A stretch of DNA of 44,554 nucleotides, taken from NCBI GenBank assembly GCA_945829225.1, contig CALZTY010000017.1:1-44554 (forward strand). The letters run 5' to 3'. This DNA comes from an uncultured Bacteroidales bacterium (lineage in GTDB: Bacteria > Bacteroidota > Bacteroidia > Bacteroidales > Muribaculaceae). The notes below the pieces were generated by a model that saw only the letters and a list, made by a program, of their open reading frames with translations, searched no databases and had not been told where the DNA came from. The translations under genes and the position numbers were made by a program. How positions within the stretch are numbered: the stretch's first letter is position 1; each line of letters opens with the position of its first letter. Below are positions 17,995 through 26,503 of the stretch, in pieces.

Positions 17995-18679
17995 GCCACT
18001 CGCGACGCTCCGTCTCTTCCATACGCTCAATTGCATATCGCAACGTAGTGCGGTGCAGTTGAGCGTAATTTTGTGCCAAATATTCTCGCAACACTGCCAT
18101 ATCTCGCTTGCCGATTTCGCGGAGCATCCACCCGATGGCTTTATGTATCAAGTCATGTGGGTGTGATAGCAACTTGGAGGCGATGCGCTGCGTATCGTCA
18201 AATTCTCCGGCACGAATCAGTGCCAATGTCGACACAATTGCGATGCGTTGCTCCCACAAGTCGGTCGAATCGGCAAGCTTATCCAAGATGCTACGGTCTT
18301 TATGCGTCAATAGCCATGCCCCGAGAATTTGGCTACAAGATAGGTCCACGAGGTCCCAATTGTTGGCTTGACGCGCATGCTTTAGATAGAAGTCGACAAC
18401 CGCTTGTTTTTGCTGCTTCATCATCTCTACCATAAGCAAGAAACCACATAGTCGTACCTCGTGATACTCGTTGTATATCAGTTGTTTGATTGTGTCAAAG
18501 TCGATGTCTTTTTTATATGCCTTTACAATCTGTCGGGTTATAGGCACCTTGATACCAAGGAACTTATCGCCCTCGCCATACTCGCCCTTGCCGGTCTTGA
18601 AAAATCGACTCAATATCTGTGCCTGGCTCTCGTCTGCCAGGGTCACAAATGCTTCTAATATCTCTTCGTACTTGCTCAT
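17978..18679 (-). CDS. AlkD-like DNA alkylation repair protein
   Basis: A 233 aa HEAT-repeat protein of the DNA alkylation repair family (PF08713), whose members include glycosylases that excise 3- and 7-alkylpurines. Motifs seen are KFLGIKVPITRQIVKAYKKD near residues 45-65, the helix pair YNEYHEVRLCGFLLMVE, NNWDLVDLSCSQILGAWL (about 118-136) with the Trp-Asp of the active region, and HDLIHKAIGWMLREIGKRD (about 180). The start is taken at MSKYEEIL; the open frame upstream runs through a tRNA and is not coding. It overlaps clpC tail to tail. Confidence 0.9.
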   Translation of the reverse strand: MSKYEEILEAFVTLADESQAQILSRFFKTGKGEYGEGDKFLGIKVPITRQIVKAYKKDIDFDTIKQLIYNEYHEVRLCGFLLMVEMMKQQKQAVVDFYLKHARQANNWDLVDLSCSQILGAWLLTHKDRSILDKLADSTDLWEQRIAIVSTLALIRAGEFDDTQRIASKLLSHPHDLIHKAIGWMLREIGKRDMAVLREYLAQNYAQLHRTTLRYAIERMEETERREWLTRGR

Positions 18680-18694
18680 GTCTTTATAAATAAA

Positions 18695-18727
18695 GAAGGT
18701 CACAAGCATCGGTTGCTCGTGACCTTC
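18695..18727 (-). terminator. Hairpin between tRNA-Ser and alkD-like gene
   Basis: GAAGGTCAC (18695-18703) pairs with GTGACCTTC (18719-18727), with a further AGCA/TGCT pairing inside. On the minus strand it is followed by TTTATTTATAAAG, a T-rich but interrupted tract. It is best read as the tRNA terminator, possibly leaky so the repair gene is also transcribed. Confidence 0.6.
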
Positions 18728-18733
18728 AATGTG

Positions 18734-18820
18734 CGGAAAGACAGGGATTCGAACCCTGGGTACCCGTAAGGGTACAACGGTTTTCGAGACCGTCCCGATC
18801 GACCGCTCCGGCATCTTTCC
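18734..18820 (-). tRNA. tRNA-Ser(CGA)
   Basis: Acceptor stem GGAAAGA (18814-18820) pairs with TCTTTCC (18735-18741). The anticodon stem ACGGT/ACCGT encloses the loop CTCGAAA, anticodon CGA at 18784-18786, reading UCG serine codons. The long variable arm (GTACCC/GGGTAC) is typical of tRNA-Ser, and the T arm is CAGGG-TTCGAAT-CCCTG. Discriminator is G; the 3' CCA is not encoded (GCAC follows), so a CCA-adding enzyme is needed. Confidence 0.96.
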
Positions 18821-18835
18821 TCGGGTTTGCGACTG

Positions 18836-18867
18836 CAAATTTAGACTTTTTTTCTGACTCCACCAAA
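18836..18867 (-). promoter_or_regulatory. Promoter for tRNA-Ser (-33/-7)
   Basis: On the minus strand TTTG (18864-18867), 20 bases, TAAATTTG (18836-18843), ending 15 bases before the tRNA 5' end. Ideal spacing. Confidence 0.82.
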
Positions 18868-18895
18868 TCTTTTTTCTTTTTTCTGCAAAAATGCG

Positions 18896-18903
18896 TACCT
18901 TTG
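18896..18903 (+). promoter_or_regulatory. -7 box for the TonB receptor operon
   Basis: TACCTTTG, 42 bases before the ATG at 18946. The predicted leader is only about 35 bases, too short to hold a cobalamin riboswitch. Confidence 0.65.
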
Positions 18904-18945
18904 TAGTCCCAAACCAACATTTACCGGCTTAGAGGAAGTATAATA

Positions 18946-20967
18946 ATGAATATTGAGACACGCACTCACCGATTGTTGATTGCCACAGTTATGCTCATAA
19001 ATGCCTTGACATCGGTGTATGCCACTGATTTACAGCAAGATTGTGACTCCGTTGCAACACAATTAAACGAGATTGTCGTCACCTCGGTGAAGCGACAAAT
19101 TCCCGTCATACCTGTGCAAACACTCACAGGCGAGGAGTTGCAACATCTCAATAGCAACAGTGTCGCGGATGCTCTTCGTTATTTTGCCGGGGTACAAGTC
19201 AAGGACTATGGTGGTGTCGGTGGCATCAAGACTGTCAATGTCCGCTCGATGGGCACCAACCACACCGGTGTAGTATACGATGGCGTAGAATTGGGCAATG
19301 CTCAGAATGGGCAAATTGACCTCGGTCAATTCTCTTTGGATAACATTGAGACTATTTCGCTATTTAACGGTCAAAAAAGCGAAATTCTACAGCCGGCGAG
19401 AGACTTCGGCTCAGCGGCTTCGATTTATATGCGCACCAAGGTGCCCGAGTTTGCCCCCGGCAAGCGTTACAATCTTCGTGTCACGGTACGCACAGGGTCT
19501 TTCGACCTTTTCAACCCTTCTTTGCTCTTTGACCTTAGACTGAACCGAAACATTAGTGCCTCGCTCAGTGCCGAGTGGGTATCATCTTCGGGTAAGTATA
19601 AGTTTAGATATAAGCGAGTAACTCCTTCTGGCGAAGTCGCTTACGACACAACTGCCGTGCGGCAAAACGGCGATGTCGACGCCTTGCGACTTGAGATGAA
19701 CGTCAATGGCAAGTTGCGCGACGGCTCGTGGTCGTTCAAGGCATATCATTATGACTCGGAGCGAGGTGTCCCCGGTGCCATAGTTAATAATGTGTGGCGT
19801 CGTGGTGAACGTATTTGGGATAATAACACTTTTGCTCAAGCATCTTTCACAAAGTATTTCGGGAAATTGGCTACTCTTAACAATGCCAAGTTCTCTTATT
19901 ATCGCACTCGCTATGTCAACAATGACGATCGACAGATGCATGTCGATAATATCTATCGTCAGCGCGAATTTTACTTCTCGACTGCCAACCAATACTCAAT
20001 AACCTCTAAGTGGAATGTGGCGCTCAGTTATGACTTGTTGTGGAATGACCTTCGAGCCGATATGTACGACTTCGCCGAGCCTACTCGCGTGTCCAACTTT
20101 GTCGCACTGGCTACGGCGCTTGATTTAAATCGTGTTCGTCTCCAAATAGCCGGTGTCGGCACATTCATTCATGATGAGGTTGAGGGTAGGGAGCAGGCTG
20201 ATAATCGCTCGGCTTTCTCTCCATCGGCTTATTTGTCGGTATATCCACTCAACAATCGAGACTTATCATTGAGGGCTTTCTATAAAAAGTCCTTCCGTAT
20301 GCCCACATTTAATGATTTGTATTATGCTGATATGGGCAATTCCAAACTCAACCCCGAGCGAGTAGAGCAATACAATCTCGGTGTTCTTTTTGAGCGTGAC
20401 TATCGCGGTTTTGTCGGTGCATTGCGTCTAAGTGCCGATGCTTATTACAATCGTGTCAAAGATAAGATATGCGCTTACCCTAAGGGACAGCAATTCCGTT
20501 GGACTATGCTCAATTTGGGCTTGGTGGATATCCGCGGCATTGACTTTTCAGGTATGGTGACTACTGTACCGGTCAAAGACCTTTTCGTTACTTTTAGATG
20601 CCAATATACTTACCAGAGGGCTATTGATATCACTGACCCTTCGGACAGTTACTACCGTCATCGTATCCCTTACATTCCATATCATTCGGGCTCGGCTGTC
20701 GTCAATATCGTATGGCGCCAATGGAATCTCAATTACTCGTGGATATATGTCGGCAGCCGCTATAATCAGCAGGAGAATATTCAATATAATTATACTCAAC
20801 CCTGGTACACCTCGGATATCTCTGTTTCACGAGATATTGCCATCGGCAAGGTGAATTGTCGTGCCTTGCTTGAGATTAATAACTTGTTTAGTCAGGACTA
20901 CGATGTCATCATCAACTATCCGATGCCTAAACGAAACTTCCGTGTTACCCTCACAGTGACGATATGA
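18946..20967 (+). CDS. TonB-dependent outer-membrane receptor (BtuB-like candidate)
   Basis: Energised outer-membrane transporter of 673 aa. A signal peptide (about 1-27) is followed by a TonB box-like EIVVTSV (about 43-49), the plug domain (about 50-165, with ALRYFAGVQVKDYGG and VNVRSMGTNHTGVVYDGVEL) and a 22-strand barrel ending in FRVTLTVTI. It lacks the N-terminal CarboxypepD-like domain of SusC receptors, so it belongs to the smaller class used for cobamides, haem or siderophores. Directly downstream are a beta-propeller lipoprotein and a PKD-like lipoprotein, an arrangement known from btuB-btuG loci of Bacteroides. The substrate is inferred from this arrangement only. Confidence 0.88.
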   Translation: MNIETRTHRLLIATVMLINALTSVYATDLQQDCDSVATQLNEIVVTSVKRQIPVIPVQTLTGEELQHLNSNSVADALRYFAGVQVKDYGGVGGIKTVNVRSMGTNHTGVVYDGVELGNAQNGQIDLGQFSLDNIETISLFNGQKSEILQPARDFGSAASIYMRTKVPEFAPGKRYNLRVTVRTGSFDLFNPSLLFDLRLNRNISASLSAEWVSSSGKYKFRYKRVTPSGEVAYDTTAVRQNGDVDALRLEMNVNGKLRDGSWSFKAYHYDSERGVPGAIVNNVWRRGERIWDNNTFAQASFTKYFGKLATLNNAKFSYYRTRYVNNDDRQMHVDNIYRQREFYFSTANQYSITSKWNVALSYDLLWNDLRADMYDFAEPTRVSNFVALATALDLNRVRLQIAGVGTFIHDEVEGREQADNRSAFSPSAYLSVYPLNNRDLSLRAFYKKSFRMPTFNDLYYADMGNSKLNPERVEQYNLGVLFERDYRGFVGALRLSADAYYNRVKDKICAYPKGQQFRWTMLNLGLVDIRGIDFSGMVTTVPVKDLFVTFRCQYTYQRAIDITDPSDSYYRHRIPYIPYHSGSAVVNIVWRQWNLNYSWIYVGSRYNQQENIQYNYTQPWYTSDISVSRDIAIGKVNCRALLEINNLFSQDYDVIINYPMPKRNFRVTLTVTI

Positions 20968-22106
20968 GAAAATACATATACCTTATATTATTAGTGTGTC
21001 TCGTGGCATGCCGCACCGACGAGGTCATCGTGCCATCTGAGGAGGAGCAAATACCCGATAAGCCCGATGTCAATTCGGCTATCCGTGGCTTCTACTTACT
21101 CAATGAGGGAAATATGGGTAGCAATAAAAGCACACTTGACTATTATGACTTTACTACGGGCACATATAGCCGCAATATATATGCCGAGCGTAACCCCGGT
21201 GTAATCAAGGAGTTGGGCGATGTAGGTAACGATATCGGCATTTATGGTAGCAAGATGTATGTTGTAGTCAATTGCTCGCATAAGGTTGAGGTTCTTGAGG
21301 CTACTTCCGGAGTGCGTATTGGTCAAGTGGATATTCCCAATTGTCGCTATGTGCGCTTCTACAATGGCAAGGCATATGTCAGCAGTTATATCGGACCGGT
21401 CGCTATAGACCCCAAGTCACCCTTAGGTGCTGTCTTTGAGGTCGATACCACGTCACTAACTATCACGAATAGGGTAGATGTGGGTTATCAGCCCGAGGAG
21501 ATGGAAATCATTGACGGATATATGTATGTGGCAAACTCGGGAGGCTATCGCGCTCCCGACTATGACAACACTGTATCGGTGGTGGATATGTCCACTTTTA
21601 CACAGGTGAAGCAAATACCCGTGGGTATCAACTTGCACAGGCTCAAGGTTGATAAATACGACAGAATTTGGGTCAACTCGCGAGGTAATGCCAAGACGAT
21701 TCACTCACGCTTGCATGTGATGGAGCGTTCGCATCTCACTGGCGAAATGGAAGTAATCGACACTCTTGATATAGCGTGCTCCAATATGGCTATTCATGGC
21801 GACTCGCTATATTATTATGCCACCGAGTGGAGTAATATTACATCTAAGAACGAAATCACTTATGGCATCGTGGATTTGCGTACCAAGCAAGTTGTCTCCA
21901 CACAGTTTATCACTGATGGGACCGATGCCAAAATTAAAATACCTTATGGCATAGCCATACATCCCGAGACAGGAGATATATTTATTACCGATGCCAAGAA
22001 TTATGTGTCTTCGGGCACATTGTATTGTTTCGACCGTGACGGACGTATGAAATGGAGCGTCCGCACGGGCGACATACCGGCACATATAACCTTTTTGTAC
22101 AAATGA
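20964..22106 (+). CDS. Surface beta-propeller lipoprotein (BtuG-like candidate)
   Basis: A 380 aa lipoprotein, lipobox LVAC with Cys16, followed by a YncE/DUF5074-type seven-bladed propeller. It begins with the family hallmark GFYLLNEGNMGSNKSTLDYYD (about 42-62) and shows repeated blades such as VDVGYQPEEMEIIDGYMYVAN and GIAIHPETGDIFITDA. In Bacteroides, proteins of this type (BtuG) bind cobamides at the cell surface with very high affinity and sit on BtuB. Its ATG overlaps the receptor stop by 4 bases, so the two are made together. Confidence 0.82.
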   Translation: MRKYIYLILLVCLVACRTDEVIVPSEEEQIPDKPDVNSAIRGFYLLNEGNMGSNKSTLDYYDFTTGTYSRNIYAERNPGVIKELGDVGNDIGIYGSKMYVVVNCSHKVEVLEATSGVRIGQVDIPNCRYVRFYNGKAYVSSYIGPVAIDPKSPLGAVFEVDTTSLTITNRVDVGYQPEEMEIIDGYMYVANSGGYRAPDYDNTVSVVDMSTFTQVKQIPVGINLHRLKVDKYDRIWVNSRGNAKTIHSRLHVMERSHLTGEMEVIDTLDIACSNMAIHGDSLYYYATEWSNITSKNEITYGIVDLRTKQVVSTQFITDGTDAKIKIPYGIAIHPETGDIFITDAKNYVSSGTLYCFDRDGRMKWSVRTGDIPAHITFLYK

Positions 22107-23314
22107 AACTATCAACCGCACTGAGCGCTCTTGCCTTGAGCGTGATGCTCGTCGCCTGTAGTGATGACGAGCCCAAAGAAAAGCACAACGACTTCGGACT
22201 TGCCGATTCCTACAGCGTATCGCGCATGCAAGCATTGCAATTGTATACCACTGCTACCGGCACGTCATATACCTGGCATGTCAAAGGTCCCGAAGGTGCA
22301 GTATTTAGAGCCAAAGGCGATGCGTCGTTGTTCAACTTTGTAGCCATCACCGAGGGACATTATGAAGCATGCCTCACTATCGATGGCGATATAGACGAGG
22401 TACATAATTTCACTATTGATGTCACTCACGAAAAAGATGAATATAGCCCTAATATAGCACAAGTTCACGAATATTGTCCTGCGCCCGGGCAGTTTGTGAA
22501 TACAATGCCCGAGTATGAGGAGGGAGATACCCACTTGGATATGTGCGCAAAGTGTCTTGACTGTATCTGTGGCACCAATGACGAGCCGATCACACTGGGC
22601 GGCTTTGGTGGCTATGTTACTTTCAGCTTCGACCACTCTGTTGTGAATGTTTCCGGCGAGAAGGACATACGCCTGTGGGGCAATACGTTCTGGGATGGTA
22701 GTGGTGCCGGTGTAGGTGGCGGCTCCAGCGAGCCCGGTATCGTGATGGTATCTATAGATGCCAATCTCAATGGTATACCCGACGATCCATGGTATGAGTT
22801 GGCGGGCAGCGAATATCACTCTACGGGCACTGTTCACAATTACGAAATCACTTACTTTGTTCCCGACCCCAATAGAGAGATTGTGACGGATACCAAGGCT
22901 TCTATTACCGATAGGAATTATATCTTGTGGATGGATAACAAGGGAGAGACGGGGTATGTAAGCAAAAATATGTATCACTCGCAAGATTATTACCCGGCAT
23001 GGGTCGCAGAACAGTCTATATCATTTGCAGGGACACGCCTCGCCCCTAATGCCGAGGATGTGAATGGCGATGGCGATGGCTCCCTTTATGTGCTGCACAA
23101 TTACGAGTGGGGATATGCCGACAACTATCCGAATACTGATGCCGAGCACAACTCATTTGATATCTCATGGGCTGTAGATGAAAATGGGAAGCCCGTAGAC
23201 CTCCCATATATTGACTTTGTTCGAGTATATACCGGTATTAATCAGTATTGTGGCTGGATTGGCGAAACCTCGACAGAGATATCGCGAGCAGCCGACTTGC
23301 ACCTCGCCCAATAG
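22103..23314 (+). CDS. Surface lipoprotein with PKD-like domain and Cys cluster
   Basis: A 403 aa lipoprotein (Cys19 in LVAC) with an acidic SDDEP sequence right after the Cys, which fits the surface-export signal of Bacteroidota lipoproteins. A PKD-like beta domain (about 30-110) precedes a larger domain with LGGFGGYVTFSFDHSV (about 164) and EPGIVMVSIDANLNGIPDDPWYELAG (about 212-237), known from PKD-type cell surface proteins next to BtuG-like genes. Cys148, 151, 154 and 156 form a CxxCxxCxC cluster. The start at MKLST overlaps the propeller stop by 4 bases; the earlier in-frame Met lies inside that gene. It could be a BtuH-like accessory binder, not proven. Confidence 0.78.
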   Translation: MKLSTALSALALSVMLVACSDDEPKEKHNDFGLADSYSVSRMQALQLYTTATGTSYTWHVKGPEGAVFRAKGDASLFNFVAITEGHYEACLTIDGDIDEVHNFTIDVTHEKDEYSPNIAQVHEYCPAPGQFVNTMPEYEEGDTHLDMCAKCLDCICGTNDEPITLGGFGGYVTFSFDHSVVNVSGEKDIRLWGNTFWDGSGAGVGGGSSEPGIVMVSIDANLNGIPDDPWYELAGSEYHSTGTVHNYEITYFVPDPNREIVTDTKASITDRNYILWMDNKGETGYVSKNMYHSQDYYPAWVAEQSISFAGTRLAPNAEDVNGDGDGSLYVLHNYEWGYADNYPNTDAEHNSFDISWAVDENGKPVDLPYIDFVRVYTGINQYCGWIGETSTEISRAADLHLAQ

Positions 23315-25399
23315 TTAACGCACAATCACGGTCCTTGCCGTAGTGGCAGAGCGGACAATGTAATATCCGGCAGGCACATCCAATGCAGATGTGTCTGTCG
23401 TTTTTATACACTTGACAAGACGGCCGGTGACATCGTAAATCATCAAAGTCTCGCCTTGACTATTGTCGCAAATTGACGAAATGCCGCTCCAGATGCTTGA
23501 TTCACCAAGCATGATGAGCTTGAGACCATTAGCGGCAGTGTCATCGGCGACGAGTACACCGTCAAAGTATCTATATGAATCCGAGGCTGAAAGCGCCCAA
23601 CCGTTAGCGTCAATTTTAAGTCCGTGTCCCATGTAGGTGCCGGTCTCACCCACGTCGGAGAGTTCGAGGTTCTCGTTTATCGTACCGACAAAGCGAGCCA
23701 CCTCATTGACTTTTGCCTTGACAAAGAATGGCTTGTACGCGTCTTCAAGTAAGCCGGCGGTGTGCTCGTAGTTGCCGTAGAAAACATTGGCGACCTTGAA
23801 AGTATTTTGTGTGTAACTTGCATCATCGGCAGGTGCTATATAAGCAGTCGGCGTGAGGTAGGTGCCGTCATAGTCAGCGGTAAAACCCGAGAAAGTCTTA
23901 CCTACCAAGTCGTCATTGTCATACTTGATAGCGAGCCAATCGCGTTGGTCAAACATTGTGAGGTCGGAATTCTCATACGGCTCAAAGTTAGACTTATTAG
24001 GCTCGGATGGGTAGATGGAAGGCTTGGTTGAGCAAGCATAAAGGACTCCATTGACCCATTTAACACCTTGCAAGGAGAAGTTGATATAGTTAGTGCCGGG
24101 AATGATATCATCAATATCTTCGGCAATTTGCCCGACGGAAATCAAGCATGAAGCTGAGGTATTACTACCATCGCAAGCGGTGGCGGTAATTGTGGTTTGT
24201 CCGCAAGATAAGGCAGTTACCAAGCCATCTGCATCAACTATAGCCACATCAGAGTTGCTTGATGTCCATAGGAGTACATCTGATAATGTGGCATAGGGTG
24301 GGGTGATTGTAGCCGTTAGTTGTAGTGTATTACCAACCTCCAATGATGCTTGGCTGTGATTGAGAGATACTTCTGATATTAGATAGTTGATGGTAGTAAT
24401 GGTGTTAAAATCTTGCCAGACTTCAGCAGTTGAGTAATTAGAGCTAACCGGTATATAGAGAGGTGAGTACTTGGCATAAACACTGAAAGCGTTGCTCTCG
24501 CATATCGGGGCGGTAGAGGAAAGAGAAATTACTTTTTTTGCAGGCTTGCTGAGATAGAAAAAATAGTCGGGAATATCCGAGACGTTATTGCCGATAATGA
24601 TGCATAAATCTTTGCTCGTGTTATAAAAAATGCCGTTTTGAGTGTTAAGACCGAGACCTGATGCTTTAATGTCCTTAACATTGAACAAGACAGTTTTCAA
24701 ATTGAGGCAATCCTTGAAGGCGCACTTATCAATAGCCACGATAGACTCGGGAATGACGAGGCTTGTGATGCCACAGTCTTCAAATGCGGACTCACCAATC
24801 GAGGCATGGCATTTGTCGAAAGTGACGCATAGCAAGTCCTCACAGCGCGAGAATGCTTCGTCGCCTATGGTGGTAACCGATGATGGTATTGTGATAGTCG
24901 CAACTGTACTCCATTTGAAGGCACGCGCAGCAATAGAGGTGATTGTATTGGGGATGATAGTGCTTTTGCAACCGACAATCAGTGAGTTGGAGGCTGTTTG
25001 AATAATTGCGTTGCAGTGATTGCGAGAGTCGTAAGTCGGATTATCATCTGCGATGACAATATTTTCCAAGTTGCTGCAACCAAGAAAAGCATCAGTTCCT
25101 ATCTCGGTGACAGATGAGGGAATAGAAATGCTTTTAAGGTCGGTGCAGTTTTCAAAGGCAAACATACTAATCTTTGACACAGTGTATGATGCGCTTTCAT
25201 ATTCAACTGATGAGGGAATAGAAATTTTACCGGCATTCTCGGTCAAGTAAGAATCGACTACGTTATCCACCTTGACTTGAGTATCGGAAGTAGTGGAGTA
25301 TGTGAGACCATCAATGGTGAAAGTCGTAGCGCTAACATTAGCTACCGCCATTGAAAATATCGCAGTTACCAGTATGTTTAACAGAGCGTTTTTATTCAT
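23315..25399 (-). CDS. Secreted BspA-type LRR protein with Big_2 domain and T9SS signal
   Basis: A 694 aa secreted protein. After a signal peptide (about 1-24) come BspA-type leucine-rich repeats (LRR_5; about 60-320), each built on SI.IPSSVT.IG..AF..C..L, then a Big_2 Ig-like domain (about 341-425, TATITPPYATLSDVLLWTSSNSDVA), an unassigned 200-residue region and a C-terminal IYDVTGRLVK...LDVPAGYYIVR domain (about 650-694) matching the type A signal of the type IX secretion system. BspA-like repeats mediate adhesion in oral and gut species. It begins 5 bases after the hydrolase stop. Its stop touches the stop of the convergent lipoprotein gene with no base between. Confidence 0.88.
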   Translation of the reverse strand: MNKNALLNILVTAIFSMAVANVSATTFTIDGLTYSTTSDTQVKVDNVVDSYLTENAGKISIPSSVEYESASYTVSKISMFAFENCTDLKSISIPSSVTEIGTDAFLGCSNLENIVIADDNPTYDSRNHCNAIIQTASNSLIVGCKSTIIPNTITSIAARAFKWSTVATITIPSSVTTIGDEAFSRCEDLLCVTFDKCHASIGESAFEDCGITSLVIPESIVAIDKCAFKDCLNLKTVLFNVKDIKASGLGLNTQNGIFYNTSKDLCIIIGNNVSDIPDYFFYLSKPAKKVISLSSTAPICESNAFSVYAKYSPLYIPVSSNYSTAEVWQDFNTITTINYLISEVSLNHSQASLEVGNTLQLTATITPPYATLSDVLLWTSSNSDVAIVDADGLVTALSCGQTTITATACDGSNTSASCLISVGQIAEDIDDIIPGTNYINFSLQGVKWVNGVLYACSTKPSIYPSEPNKSNFEPYENSDLTMFDQRDWLAIKYDNDDLVGKTFSGFTADYDGTYLTPTAYIAPADDASYTQNTFKVANVFYGNYEHTAGLLEDAYKPFFVKAKVNEVARFVGTINENLELSDVGETGTYMGHGLKIDANGWALSASDSYRYFDGVLVADDTAANGLKLIMLGESSIWSGISSICDNSQGETLMIYDVTGRLVKCIKTTDTSALDVPAGYYIVRSATTARTVIVR

Positions 25400-25404
25400 T
25401 TGAA

Positions 25405-26493
25405 TTATTTTATGTGAAAGATGAATTGCTTGTTCCACTCGCGGAGGATAGACATGGTGACGGTCTTCTCGTTGAGGTTGTATACTTGGGACCATTGAGT
25501 GAAGCCCGTCGAAGATTGGTCGTCATCGGGACCTTGAGAGACGGCTTGCAGGAGTTCAAAAGCCTGAGCCGGAGAGGCTTTATATTTAAGATCGGCGAGT
25601 CGGTCGCGCAAAATTTCGTAGCGGTTTTTGCCGTGAGTGGATATGTTGCGACCATGAGGGGTGTCAGCCATCGAAGGAGATAAGTAGAAGTTGGTCACAT
25701 AGCGAAGGGCATCATCACCGGTAAGGACTTCCATTGTGTCGGGGTGTACATCGGTGTTGTTGTTTGTATACTCGATGATAGCGAAGTCACCCAGGGCATC
25801 AGCCATGAAGAAGTGATAACTTGCCGGGTCCTTGTCCATGCACATATTGTAATGTTTGAGCATCTCAATTGCTTCCTTGACGGTTGAAGCGCGGTCGAGA
25901 ACCATGCGCAAGGCGACGGTGGTGAAGATTTTCTTTTTGCCGGGGTCGTGTTGCCGGGTTGGGAGCCCATCGAGCTTGAGGACACTCACGGCGAGCCCGT
26001 CCTCATTAATGCCATCGAGAAGTAGGTACGGGAGCGCAATGAGTAACGAGAGGTCCGAAGAGCCATCGGTGAAGAAACCGCACTTATAGTTTGCAAATAA
26101 GCCGTCGACAAAAGAAACAGATTTCTTGCCACCGGCAGGGGCAGTATGAACGACAATAGCCGGAATCATTGTTCGTTCATGAGTCACCGGATCTATGTGA
26201 TTGAAGTCGAAGTTGCGCCCCATGATGAAATTACCACTATTTGTATCGGGACAGGCGAAGGCACTGCAACCGGCGCTGTAAGAGAGTTTGGGATTGGACT
26301 TAAAAGGCACATCCAAGAGGTTTTTAGCGACAAAAGCAGCCACGGTAGATACACTGTCAGTGTCGGCATTAAGAGCATCCTCGAGTTTGTAGTCAGCCGT
26401 ATAGGTCATTTCGTAGATGCGCCCTTTGTCGCCTTCGAGATCAACTAAAGAATTGAGCATTGCCAATTTGGCTTCATCTTTGATGTATTTCAT
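25405..26493 (-). CDS. Linear amide C-N hydrolase, Ntn fold (C45/choloylglycine-like)
   Basis: A 362 aa enzyme resembling acyl-CoA:6-APA acyltransferase and choloylglycine hydrolase relatives. The nucleophile is probably Cys76 in SAGCSAF, exposed by autocleavage after Gly75, followed by FIMGRNFDFN, which supplies the conserved Arg and Asp. Other Ntn hallmarks are LLDGINEDGLAVSVLKLD (about 187-205) and the C-terminal RYVTNFYLSP. No signal peptide is visible, so it should act in the cytoplasm unless it is exported otherwise. The start is set at MKYIKDEA, 10 bases after the rarA stop. Substrate unknown; bile salt hydrolysis should not be assumed. Confidence 0.82.
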   Translation of the reverse strand: MKYIKDEAKLAMLNSLVDLEGDKGRIYEMTYTADYKLEDALNADTDSVSTVAAFVAKNLLDVPFKSNPKLSYSAGCSAFACPDTNSGNFIMGRNFDFNHIDPVTHERTMIPAIVVHTAPAGGKKSVSFVDGLFANYKCGFFTDGSSDLSLLIALPYLLLDGINEDGLAVSVLKLDGLPTRQHDPGKKKIFTTVALRMVLDRASTVKEAIEMLKHYNMCMDKDPASYHFFMADALGDFAIIEYTNNNTDVHPDTMEVLTGDDALRYVTNFYLSPSMADTPHGRNISTHGKNRYEILRDRLADLKYKASPAQAFELLQAVSQGPDDDQSSTGFTQWSQVYNLNEKTVTMSILREWNKQFIFHIK

Positions 26494-26503
26494 TGTTCCA
26501 ATT

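Noticed and set aside
18680-18838. N-terminal extension of the alkD-like open frame
   Set aside because: It runs through tRNA-Ser(CGA) and its terminator; homologues begin at MSKYEEIL-like sequence, so the start is at 18679.
18840-18945. Possible cobalamin riboswitch before the TonB receptor
   Set aside because: Only about 35 bases of leader follow the -7 box and no conserved riboswitch core sequence is seen.
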